From Clostridiales bacterium (GTDB lineage: Bacteria > Bacillota > Clostridia > Saccharofermentanales > Saccharofermentanaceae): a stretch of 64,000 nucleotides of DNA. Both the position numbers and the translations under genes were made by a program. The notes under the pieces were generated by a model, which had not been told where the DNA came from, did not search any database, and saw only the letters and a list, made by a program, of their open reading frames with translations. This document shows positions 1-8,954 of this stretch, in pieces. The stretch covers positions 124,001 through 188,000 of the forward strand of contig JAFSPU010000003.1 of assembly GCA_017451265.1 (NCBI GenBank). Reading direction: 5' to 3'. How positions within the stretch are numbered: the stretch's first letter is position 1; every line of letters begins with the position of its first letter.

Positions 1-916
1 CGCACTCCTTGGCAAGGCCGGATGCAACAACGTTCTTGGCAATGTGACGCGCTGCATAAGCGGCACTTCTGTCAACCTTCGTCGGATCCTTACCTGAGAA
101 GCATCCGCCGCCGTGACGGCCGAATCCGCCGTATGTATCAACGATGATCTTTCTTCCTGTAAGGCCTGTATCACCTGCAGGTCCGCCAAGAACGAAACGT
201 CCTGTCGGATTGATAAAGATCTTAGTATTTTCATCCATAAGTTCTGCAGGGATAACAGTCTTAATGACCTGCTCCTTAACAAGCTCGTGGATCTGAGCTT
301 CTGTAGCCTCTTCCTTATGCTGTGTGGAGATAACGACCGTGTCGATCCTCTTGGGCGTGGGGCCGTCATATTCCACAGTTACCTGGCTCTTTCCGTCAGG
401 ACTTAAGATGCTGTTGGGATCAGCCTTTCTAACCTCAGCAAGCTTCATAGTAAGCTTGTGGGCAAGAGATACAGGAAGCGGCATATACTCGGGCGTATCG
501 TCATTTGCATAGCCGAACATCATACCCTGGTCTCCGGCACCGATATCAAGCTGTCCCTCACCTCTAGTCTCAAGAGCATCATTAACGCCCTGGGCAATGT
601 CAGGAGACTGCTCATCGATGGAAGTCATAACCGCACAGGTCTTATAGTCAAAGCTTACATGGCTTCCGTTATAACCGATCTGCTCCAGAGTCTTTCGGGC
701 TACATCAGGGATATCAACATAAGAATCCGTTGTAATCTCGCCGGCTACTACGATCATGCCTGTAGCAGCGAAAGTCTCGCAGGCAACACGTGCCATGGGA
801 TCGTTCTCCAGGATCGCATCAAGTACGGCATCGGAGATCTGATCACAGACCTTATCGGGATGTCCTTCTGTAACGGATTCGGAAGTAAACAGCCACTTTC
901 CATCTTTTTTCTTCAT
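1..916 (-). CDS. metK: S-adenosylmethionine synthetase, C-terminus outside window
   Basis: Makes S-adenosylmethionine from methionine and ATP in the cytosol. The minus-strand reading begins [20 protein letters not shown] at 916, and shows the family motifs [29 protein letters not shown] and the glycine-rich [20 protein letters not shown] segment near the window edge. About 305 residues are present; the family is usually 380-400, so the last quarter lies beyond position 1. A Shine-Dalgarno-like GAGGTC sits before the ATG. I looked for a SAM-responsive leader in the roughly 230-bp gap shared with the divergent Tad locus and saw none. Confidence 0.97.
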   Translation of the reverse strand, partial: MKKKDGKWLFTSESVTEGHPDKVCDQISDAVLDAILENDPMARVACETFAATGMIVVAGEITTDSYVDIPDVARKTLEQIGYNGSHVSFDYKTCAVMTSIDEQSPDIAQGVNDALETRGEGQLDIGAGDQGMMFGYANDDTPEYMPLPVSLAHKLTMKLAEVRKADPNSILSPDGKSQVTVEYDGPTPKRIDTVVISTQHKEEATEAQIHELVKEQVIKTVIPAELMDENTKIFINPTGRFVLGGPAGDTGLTGRKIIVDTYGGFGRHGGGCFSGKDPTKVDRSAAYAARHIAKNVVASGLAKEC

Positions 917-1050
917 ATATCTGACCTCACTGTCGTGTTTTTTTCGGTGTTTTATTCTAACATTCTGCGACTGATCGCTCAACAGCCAAAAATGCCGCAA
1001 GCCGACCGTACATCCCATATAAAAACTAATACATTTTTATGGCCGAAATC

Positions 1051-1115
1051 TTTGTCGTTTTTTGTCGTTTTTTGTCGACTTTTTGTAGGTAAATTCCTCT
1101 CAGGCCCGATATATC
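1051..1115 (+). promoter_or_regulatory. Tandem TTTGTCG boxes and promoter of the Tad locus
   Basis: Three boxes beginning TTTGTCG lie at 1051, 1061 and 1071 in exact 10-bp register, followed by a degenerate TTTTGTAG at 1081. A TTGTAG hexamer (1083-1088) is separated by 21 bp from TATATC (1110-1115). Boxes on one helix face that overlap a poor -35 with an overlong spacer resemble Spo0A-activated sigma-A promoters (0A box TGTCGAA). Positions 1061-1090 recur exactly, inverted, at 63405-63434 before the nuclease gene. The rest of the gap 917-1146 holds the metK promoter region and no gene that I can support. Confidence 0.6.
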
Positions 1116-1146
1116 ATGGGTTTATCAATTGAAAGGAATCAGGGCT

Positions 1147-2052
1147 ATGACATTCGGAATACTTATCTACGAGAACGATACTTATCTTTATGAACTCATC
1201 AGGGAACGCCTGTCGGCGAAGTACCCGAACGCGTATATCTCACGCGCGGGCTCAAACACTTCATTCGACAGCAGCCTCATAAGCGACATCCGCATTCTCT
1301 ACGATAACAGAGAGTTCTCCCCGCCTGCCGCTGAAGGTCCCTGTGAGCCGGTACCGCTGTTTTACGACAGCGGAAAAGGAATGATGATCATCGACATGAA
1401 GCGCATCTATGAGAGCCTGCCCTGCATAAGCGAAGCATCAGAACAGGCCCACATATCAGAATGCACTGCAGACAGGCTAAGGCTTCTGGTCTCATACGCC
1501 TATATCGATGAACGGGAGAACTTCATAAGAAGTGCCGTTGGCCCTATGACATTCGACTGTATCCATCCGATCAGGATAGACCTTATGTCCGGAATAAGAA
1601 TGCCGACACCGTTTATGCAGGGTTCCACAGGCTCACTTACCAAGCTGCTGCGCTGCTGCGAAGATCGAAGGTTCACCCCTTCGCTTATCACCGAATTCCT
1701 TAACCCGGACAGCAGCGGATTTCTGTCATGCGGAAAGCCGGAGAATGAGGATGATGTGTTTGATATCGGTATCGATACATGTGTGAAGCTGATGGAACAC
1801 TTACGAAAACTGTGTGCAGAAGATGACACCGGCGCACTTGTGGTTGTCGAAGGCTGGAGAGTATCAGAGCTTACCAGGCTTATCGGTTACTGCGACACAC
1901 TGCATCTTCTCCTTCCTGCGAGGATGTGCACTGAAGATACCGGCATGACTAAGGAACTTGGAGTATTCAGAAGGGCGCTTCCTTCCGGAGCTCTTATGAC
2001 CGTACATTACTGCGAGGATTACAGACAGCAATATGAATCAATCAGAATATGA
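1147..2052 (+). CDS. TadZ/CpaE-like first protein of the Tad locus (tentative)
   Basis: The protein has about 301 residues and I do not recognise it firmly. It starts MTFGILIYENDTYLYELIRE, a beta-alpha start like the pseudo-receiver domain of TadZ/CpaE localisation factors, and sits directly before tadA, where such factors are often found. The middle contains a glycine/serine-rich GSTGSLTKLL stretch (around residue 158) that could be a decayed P-loop, but no clear ATPase motif. The ATG at 1147 is preferred over an in-frame TTG at 1129, because GAAAGGA (1131-1137) then becomes a Shine-Dalgarno sequence. The 3' end overlaps tadA by 20 bp, so the two are probably translationally coupled. The assignment rests mainly on context. 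Confidence 0.5.
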   Translation: MTFGILIYENDTYLYELIRERLSAKYPNAYISRAGSNTSFDSSLISDIRILYDNREFSPPAAEGPCEPVPLFYDSGKGMMIIDMKRIYESLPCISEASEQAHISECTADRLRLLVSYAYIDERENFIRSAVGPMTFDCIHPIRIDLMSGIRMPTPFMQGSTGSLTKLLRCCEDRRFTPSLITEFLNPDSSGFLSCGKPENEDDVFDIGIDTCVKLMEHLRKLCAEDDTGALVVVEGWRVSELTRLIGYCDTLHLLLPARMCTEDTGMTKELGVFRRALPSGALMTVHYCEDYRQQYESIRI

Positions 2053-3235
2053 GATTACAGAAATCAAGGATAAACTCGTCTATTACGTCTTAAGCGTACT
2101 TAATACCGAAGCTGACCCATCTGATGACAGACTTAAAGAGATCATCTCAGAAGTAATCGGCATCGACAGTTCTACGGGTTCATTACCTCTTGAACAGAAA
2201 AGAGCCCTGGCTTTAAGCGTTTTCAACAGTTTAAGAAGACTCGATGTTATAGAGCCGTTAATGGAAGACCCTTCAATCACGGAGATCATGGTCAACGGAC
2301 CTGACAAAGTCTTCTATGAAAAGGGTGGAAAACTATATAAGACCGACATCCGATTTAAAGATGCCGAATCATTAAAGACAGTTATCTCCTGCTTCTTCGC
2401 CAATCGAAACCGTCCACTGAACGAAGCCAACCCGATATCAGACCTGCGTCTTCCCGACGGATCCAGAGCCAACTGTGTTCTCCCTCCTGTGGCTCCTGAC
2501 GGACCAATCGTTACTATCCGTAAGTTCACGGGCATATCCCATGACATCGTGACTTTGATAAGGCAGGGTTTCATAAGCGAAGAAGCTGCGAGATTTCTGT
2601 GCGAATGCGTAAAGAACAAGAAGACTGTCTTCCTGTGCGGAGGCACCGGAAGCGGCAAGACTACGTTTCTAAATGTACTTTCGAGCTTTATACCGCCTGA
2701 TGAACGCGTGGTTACCATAGAGGACTCAGCCGAGCTTAACCTGCAGGGCATCGATAATCTGGTCAGGATGGAAGCGAGACTTCCGGGTCCTGACGGCAGC
2801 GGAGAAGTAAACATCGGTATGATGATCAGAGCCGCCCTGCGTATGCGTCCTGACAGGATTATCGTAGGCGAAGTCCGAGGCTCGGAGAGTGCCGATATGA
2901 TGCATGCACTTAACACGGGGCACCGAGGGAGTCTGTCTACGGGACATGCCAACTCGTGTCTTGAGATGCTGGAGAGGCTGACCGGAATGGTAATGGCAGG
3001 ATCATCCCTGCCCTACGACGCCATCATGACTCAGCTTTCCATGGGAATAGACATAATGATCCACATCACAAGAGACAGAACCGGACGAAGATATGTCGAT
3101 GAGATATGTTCCGTTCTGCCTGCAAGAGGCAAGGACTTCTGCCTAAAGAATCTGTTTATCAATGAAGGAGGTAAAGGATGTGAAAGAGTCTGCGATATTA
3201 AAGAACTTCAGGACACATGTTCATATAGAGGCTGA
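2033..3235 (+). CDS. tadA: TadA/CpaF-family pilus assembly ATPase
   Basis: Hexameric secretion ATPase that powers Flp/Tad pilus assembly at the inner face of the membrane. The 400-residue protein carries an N-terminal helical domain, the ITEIMVNGPDKVF segment (about residue 83), Walker A GGTGSGKTTFLN (about residue 204), VVTIEDSAELNLQ with the Asp box, RMRPDRIIVGEVRG as Walker B region and GHRGSLSTGHANS. All are diagnostic of the CpaF/TadA branch of type II/IV secretion ATPases. It overlaps the upstream gene by 20 bp and the downstream fused TadB/C gene by 56 bp, so the locus is one transcript. Confidence 0.93.
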   Translation: MNQSEYEITEIKDKLVYYVLSVLNTEADPSDDRLKEIISEVIGIDSSTGSLPLEQKRALALSVFNSLRRLDVIEPLMEDPSITEIMVNGPDKVFYEKGGKLYKTDIRFKDAESLKTVISCFFANRNRPLNEANPISDLRLPDGSRANCVLPPVAPDGPIVTIRKFTGISHDIVTLIRQGFISEEAARFLCECVKNKKTVFLCGGTGSGKTTFLNVLSSFIPPDERVVTIEDSAELNLQGIDNLVRMEARLPGPDGSGEVNIGMMIRAALRMRPDRIIVGEVRGSESADMMHALNTGHRGSLSTGHANSCLEMLERLTGMVMAGSSLPYDAIMTQLSMGIDIMIHITRDRTGRRYVDEICSVLPARGKDFCLKNLFINEGGKGCERVCDIKELQDTCSYRG

Positions 3236-4730
3236 TGCATCCACGAGCTTTCTTCTGAAGCATCTGTGGGCATATCCGTTCTTTGTGGTGATGATCTACT
3301 CGGTCTCATCTTTCTTTATCAACGCTTATATCCCCAGGCTCATCATCAGCATCATACTGGGTTTCTTCCCATGGAAGGAGCTTATGAAGAAGATATTTTC
3401 AGGAAACTACAAGCACATGAGAACACAGCTTCTAATCCTGCTTCAGGTACTTACCACAAGTGTGAGCAGCGGCTATTCGATAGAAAGGTCGCTTACTCTG
3501 ATACGCCCTGTGATAGAGCATTCCTTCGGAAATAAGAGCGTCCTCATCAAGCCTCTGATCACACTTGAGAACAACATAAAGGTACATATGAGTCTGGACA
3601 AAGCTCTAGACATCTTTTCTAGACAGATCGACTTTCCGGAGACGATACCTATCTTCCATGCCCTGGCCATATCTTCAGACATAGGAAACAATTCTCTCGC
3701 AATCTTAAGGAGCAGCTGTCAGATGCTGTCCGAGATGAACGCGGTACAAAACGAGATCAATGCTGCAAATGCAGGAAAGAACGCGGAAGCGGTAATGCTG
3801 TGCCTTATGCCTTTCGCGATTACCGCTGCACTTGACCGAATGGGTGGAGGCTACCTGGACAGCGCCAGGACATCGGCTACAGGCTCTGTGATACTGATCG
3901 CAGCCTTCTGCCTTGCCATATTCGCATCCTCTCTCCTGTTCAGGTTCATGACACATTCGGAACGCGGAAAGAAGGACAGAGCGGGAGACACAGATACGGG
4001 GATTCCGGACAATGAAAAGAACGTCCTTACTGATATCTTAAAAAGATTCATGCCGGCAGTTTTCATCGCTTCAAGACATGAGATCTTTAATGAGATATCT
4101 ATCGACCCTTCCAAAGCCTATGAGAGGTACTTAAGAAAGCAGTTAATCATATGCACGGCCGTAATGATCCTGTCTGCTGCAGTTCTATGGATCGCAGGGA
4201 TCAAACTTATCTTCAGTCCCCTTCTGACAATTACGGTCGCGGTTCTCGGAGCTTACGACATCAAGAAGGAGGCGCAGATACGCCGTGAGGAACTGATGAG
4301 AGATCTGCCTTTATTCATGTGTCTTATCCACACGCTTCTCGAGGCGGGACTTCAGCTTCCGAAATCCATCAACATCTGCTCATATGCATTCAAGGAAAGC
4401 AACTGTCTTTCTTCAGAAATAAGAAATCTGCGGGCAATGATGCTCAGCGGAATGACGGCTTCCGATGCTGTGGAAAAGCTGTCTTTAAGAATACAGATAC
4501 CCGAGGCTCAGTCAGCACTTCTGCTCGTAGCAAGATACGGAAGGCTCGGAACCTCGGAGGTACTCGGACTTCTTTCACTTCAGGCTTCGGCCTGTTGGAA
4601 CTTGTGCCGTAATGCGGCACGAAAAAAACAGGAACGAGAGGCATTAGGGCTTCTGTTCCCCATGACGCTCGACTTTGTCTCGGTCCTCATGGTAGCAACA
4701 ACACCGGCAATAATCTCTTTGGGTATATAG
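3180..4730 (+). CDS. Fused TadB-TadC pilus platform protein
   Basis: Polytopic membrane protein expected to form the inner-membrane platform that couples TadA to pilin extrusion. Tad loci normally carry two separate proteins with a T2SSF domain; here two such domains sit in one 516-residue chain. The first (about residues 75-250) includes QVLTTSVSSGYSIERSL and ends in paired hydrophobic helices. The second (about 310-516) includes LPLFMCLIHTLLEAGLQLPK and the GLLFPMTLDFVSVLMVATTP terminal helix. GTG at 3180 is chosen because GGAGGT (3167-3172) is correctly spaced from it; the ATG at 3162 has no ribosome site and would overlap that signal. Confidence 0.85.
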   Translation: MKESAILKNFRTHVHIEADASTSFLLKHLWAYPFFVVMIYSVSSFFINAYIPRLIISIILGFFPWKELMKKIFSGNYKHMRTQLLILLQVLTTSVSSGYSIERSLTLIRPVIEHSFGNKSVLIKPLITLENNIKVHMSLDKALDIFSRQIDFPETIPIFHALAISSDIGNNSLAILRSSCQMLSEMNAVQNEINAANAGKNAEAVMLCLMPFAITAALDRMGGGYLDSARTSATGSVILIAAFCLAIFASSLLFRFMTHSERGKKDRAGDTDTGIPDNEKNVLTDILKRFMPAVFIASRHEIFNEISIDPSKAYERYLRKQLIICTAVMILSAAVLWIAGIKLIFSPLLTITVAVLGAYDIKKEAQIRREELMRDLPLFMCLIHTLLEAGLQLPKSINICSYAFKESNCLSSEIRNLRAMMLSGMTASDAVEKLSLRIQIPEAQSALLLVARYGRLGTSEVLGLLSLQASACWNLCRNAARKKQEREALGLLFPMTLDFVSVLMVATTPAIISLGI

Positions 4731-4753
4731 AAAGGATAAAGGAGGTAAGGGAT

Positions 4754-4927
4754 ATGCAAATAGCAAATGTCAGTAACAAACGCGGTATGGGAACTGTAGA
4801 GATCGTTATCATCATTGCGGTTTTGGTCGCACTCGCTCTGATCTTCAGAGAAGGTCTGACCAGATACGCGAGCAATGTTATGAACTACGTCTTTGACGAA
4901 GGCAGAGTAACCGGCGCGTTCGGCTGA
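4754..4927 (+). CDS. Flp-type pilin, 57 residues
   Basis: Small structural subunit of the Tad pilus. It reads MQIANVSNKRG, then MGTVEIVIIIAVLVALALIF, then a short polar tail ending in AFG. The prepilin signature is clear: cleavage after the Gly of KRG would leave Glu at +5 of the mature protein, followed by a 20-residue hydrophobic helix. The start is preceded by GGAGG at 4741-4745. It lies 23 bp after the platform gene and 36 bp before the FHA gene. No prepilin peptidase is present in the window, so processing must depend on a gene elsewhere. Confidence 0.85.
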   Translation: MQIANVSNKRGMGTVEIVIIIAVLVALALIFREGLTRYASNVMNYVFDEGRVTGAFG

Positions 4928-4963
4928 CAATAATTAAAATCTTAAGAAATCAGGTCAAAAACC

Positions 4964-6076
4964 ATGCAAATAAGAAAAGGTCCCTACGGACATTTTGTAA
5001 TCAAAAAGATCGAAGATATCGGCTCTATAAATGACTATACCCAGAGGTTAATTGCAGAAAACATTCCGGGTCATATGCTTCCTCTTTATGTTATACCGGC
5101 CGTAAGCACTTACGAATTATCTTATGACTTCTCCGGGCTGAAAACCCTATTTTATGATCCTGTTCCATCGAAACCCGAGATCAATAAGCTGCGTAAGGCT
5201 CTAGGGGACCTTTTCTTATCTTTATGCGATCTTCCGGATTATCTTCTATCTCCGGGATCTGTGATACTTGATGATAAATATGTATTTACCGATGATTCAT
5301 TCTCTTCGCTCAGCATATGCTTTGACCCGGTTAAAGTGCAACCCGGCAAGCTGAATATTAGATCACTAACAGAAGCGGGAATAAAAGAATTTCTCAACTC
5401 AGATAGTCTGTCACAGGTTATAACACCTGATGAGACTGACGGGATATTATACGCTGTAGAACAGAATGATGAAGATCTTCTAAGACAGGAGGCACGTAAG
5501 TTAATGATTCCCCAATCTGAACCGGAAGTTCATTCCGAGCTTCTTGAACTGAATGAATTTAAACTTACAATTCTTCTGAGTCTTCTGTCATTGATATTCA
5601 TGCTGCTAAAATTCACTGTCCCGTCTTTATTGGCTGTAACAGCGGAAGCTGTATTCGCGTTTAAGACATATAAACTCATAAAAGAAGAGCCAAAGATAAA
5701 GGTCTCTGAAGACACGGACAGCAGCAGACGGCATATGCTGTTCGGAGACGGCACAAATACAGCAGCAATCGACGCTCTGATACTAACAACTACGGACAAG
5801 TCTTCCGGAAAAGAAGAGCGAAAAGCCGTATATACTGACAAAGCAGCGATAGGCTCTGACAGATTCCTGTGCGACATCTATTACTCAGACAAAGACATGT
5901 CTGCTATACACGCCCAAATAAAGAAGATCGGAAGCACATATTATGTCTGTGATCTTTCATCTGACAATTCAACATTTATCAATAACGTGAGATTGGCATC
6001 CGGACAGGACTATGAGATCAAGACCGGTCAGGTATTGATGTGCGGTACACGCGAATTCAAGATAGAGATAATCTAA
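4964..6076 (+). CDS. DUF6382-like membrane protein with C-terminal FHA domain
   Basis: This protein of 370 residues has three parts: an N-terminal domain of about 185 residues (PYGHFVIKK, LLPLYVIPA-like beta-rich sequence) resembling DUF6382, a hydrophobic stretch at about 200-235 giving one or two membrane helices, and a C-terminal FHA domain (about 295-370). The FHA domain shows the hallmark run from IGSDRF through MSAIHAQIKK to DLSSDNSTFINNVRL, with the S-x-x-H and N-x-T-x-[IV]-N elements that bind phosphothreonine. FHA proteins often accompany Tad and type VII loci as assembly scaffolds. Its stop codon abuts that of atpC on the other strand with no spacer and no visible terminator between them. 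Confidence 0.8.
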   Translation: MQIRKGPYGHFVIKKIEDIGSINDYTQRLIAENIPGHMLPLYVIPAVSTYELSYDFSGLKTLFYDPVPSKPEINKLRKALGDLFLSLCDLPDYLLSPGSVILDDKYVFTDDSFSSLSICFDPVKVQPGKLNIRSLTEAGIKEFLNSDSLSQVITPDETDGILYAVEQNDEDLLRQEARKLMIPQSEPEVHSELLELNEFKLTILLSLLSLIFMLLKFTVPSLLAVTAEAVFAFKTYKLIKEEPKIKVSEDTDSSRRHMLFGDGTNTAAIDALILTTTDKSSGKEERKAVYTDKAAIGSDRFLCDIYYSDKDMSAIHAQIKKIGSTYYVCDLSSDNSTFINNVRLASGQDYEIKTGQVLMCGTREFKIEII

Positions 6077-6580
6077 TCAGACGATATCTTTCCAGCCGTA
6101 CTCCTTAACGAGTATTGCTATCCTTTCCTTCTGATGATCGGAACCGTACAATTCAAGAAGATGGCGTCTCGCACGTGCGCGTGCCATCGCCTGTTCAAAC
6201 TCTTTTACAAGAACCTCTCTGGCTGCACGGTCCTCGATCTTCTTCGCTTTCTCAAGCGCCTCGTAGGCTTCCGTATATGATTGACAGGTCCTTCTGGGAC
6301 TTAATTCTTCAGGATATTCGGCAGTATTGCATATTATCTTTATCAGGTCACCGGAAATATCACAATAACCTTCAGACAGTGTAAAATACTTGGTCCGCCC
6401 CTCTTGAACAAGATGACTCACTCCGGGTCTTAATGCAACAATAACCGGAGGATGACCGGCCATAAAGCCCATCTGTCCGTCTACCGTTGTAATGACAACA
6501 GAAGTTACATCACCTTCAAAGAACTTCTTATAAGGCGTAATTATTACCAGTTTGACTGTATTTGAAGCTGAACCTGCCAT
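6077..6580 (-). CDS. atpC: ATP synthase epsilon subunit
   Basis: Central-stalk subunit that binds gamma and the c-ring and can inhibit ATP hydrolysis. The N-terminal beta-sandwich is typical: VVITTVDGQMGFMAGHPPVI and the FTLSEGYCDISGDLIKI strand pair. The protein has 167 residues against about 130-140 in most bacteria. The excess is at the C-terminus, where a helical hairpin (ALEKAKKIEDRAAREVL) is followed by about 30 extra residues ending in KEYGWKDIV. It is the last gene of the atp operon, four bases after atpD. Confidence 0.93.
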   Translation of the reverse strand: MAGSASNTVKLVIITPYKKFFEGDVTSVVITTVDGQMGFMAGHPPVIVALRPGVSHLVQEGRTKYFTLSEGYCDISGDLIKIICNTAEYPEELSPRRTCQSYTEAYEALEKAKKIEDRAAREVLVKEFEQAMARARARRHLLELYGSDHQKERIAILVKEYGWKDIV

Positions 6581-6584
6581 ATGA

Positions 6585-8018
<1,434 letters not shown>

Positions 8019-8024
8019 TTATAC

Positions 8025-8954
8025 TTACAGGTTATTTACCTGGTTAGCGCCGTTGATTATCTCGGTCAGCTCATTTGTTATCTTCGCCTGTCTGGCTCGG
8101 TTAAACTTAAGCTGCAAAGACTTCATCATATCTTCGGCGCTGTTGGTTGCATTATCCATAGCGGCAAAACGCGCGGTCTGCTCGCACGCGTATGCCTGAG
8201 TCATTGTTCCGTATACCATCGCATTAAGATATGAATCCATAAGGAATCCGAATATCTCATTAACATCGGGATAGTACGTTATCTCCTTCTCTTCCGGCAC
8301 ATCGTCTTTGTCATAAAAAGCTCTCATCGCATCGATAGACTTAAAGTCTACGGGGGCAAGTCTTATGACATTAACCTTCATGTTAAGAGCAGACTCAAGC
8401 TGTGTATAAACAAGATATACAAGATCGTAATTCTCTATGAGGAACTTCTGCTTGAGCATAGAAGCCACGCTTCGTGCCTGATAGTAGCTCGGCTCCGCAA
8501 GAGGATGGGAGAACTCAGAATCTACGTTGTAGCCCATGTGAAGAAGCCTCTCCCTTACGACCTTACCGAAAACATAAAGCTTATAGTCGGTAGTGATTCC
8601 TTTACGGGAGTTCTCAAGAACTTTCGCGCGAACATGCTCCTCACAGGCTTTAACTACATTGTTGTTATATGCTCCCGCGAGGCCCTGATCTCCACAAAGA
8701 ACGAAATAGGCGATCTTCCAGGTCTGACCCGGAACCTTCTGTTCGAGCGTAAAGAAAGGATTATCGATGGCCTTCTTGTTGAAACGGACGTCGCTCATCG
8801 TATTCAGACAGTCCTTAACGAAGGGATCAATAGTCTCCAGCAACGCGATGGAACGGCGTTTTTTTGAAGCACTTACAAGCTGCATAGCACCTGTCATCTG
8901 TGCTATACCCTGTACGCTTTTTATCCTTTTCTTTACGTCGTTAAGAGTCTCCAT
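8025..8954 (-). CDS. atpG: ATP synthase gamma subunit
   Basis: Rotor shaft of F1, 309 residues. The start [20 protein letters not shown] and the C-terminal helix with ARQAKITNELTEIINGANQV are the two conserved coiled-coil ends. VLCGDQGLAGAYNNN is the conserved Rossmann-like core motif. The ATG shares one base with the stop of the delta-alpha fusion gene (TGATG), so translation is coupled. Confidence 0.97.
   Translation of the reverse strand: METLNDVKKRIKSVQGIAQMTGAMQLVSASKKRRSIALLETIDPFVKDCLNTMSDVRFNKKAIDNPFFTLEQKVPGQTWKIAYFVLCGDQGLAGAYNNNVVKACEEHVRAKVLENSRKGITTDYKLYVFGKVVRERLLHMGYNVDSEFSHPLAEPSYYQARSVASMLKQKFLIENYDLVYLVYTQLESALNMKVNVIRLAPVDFKSIDAMRAFYDKDDVPEEKEITYYPDVNEIFGFLMDSYLNAMVYGTMTQAYACEQTARFAAMDNATNSAEDMMKSLQLKFNRARQAKITNELTEIINGANQVNNL

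Noticed and set aside
917..1050. SAM riboswitch upstream of metK
   Set aside because: No paired stems or terminator typical of SAM riboswitches could be found in the short leader.
1051..1090. TTTGTCG repeats as a CRISPR or tandem-repeat locus
   Set aside because: Units are 10 bp without spacers, and they sit at a promoter; regulatory boxes explain them better.
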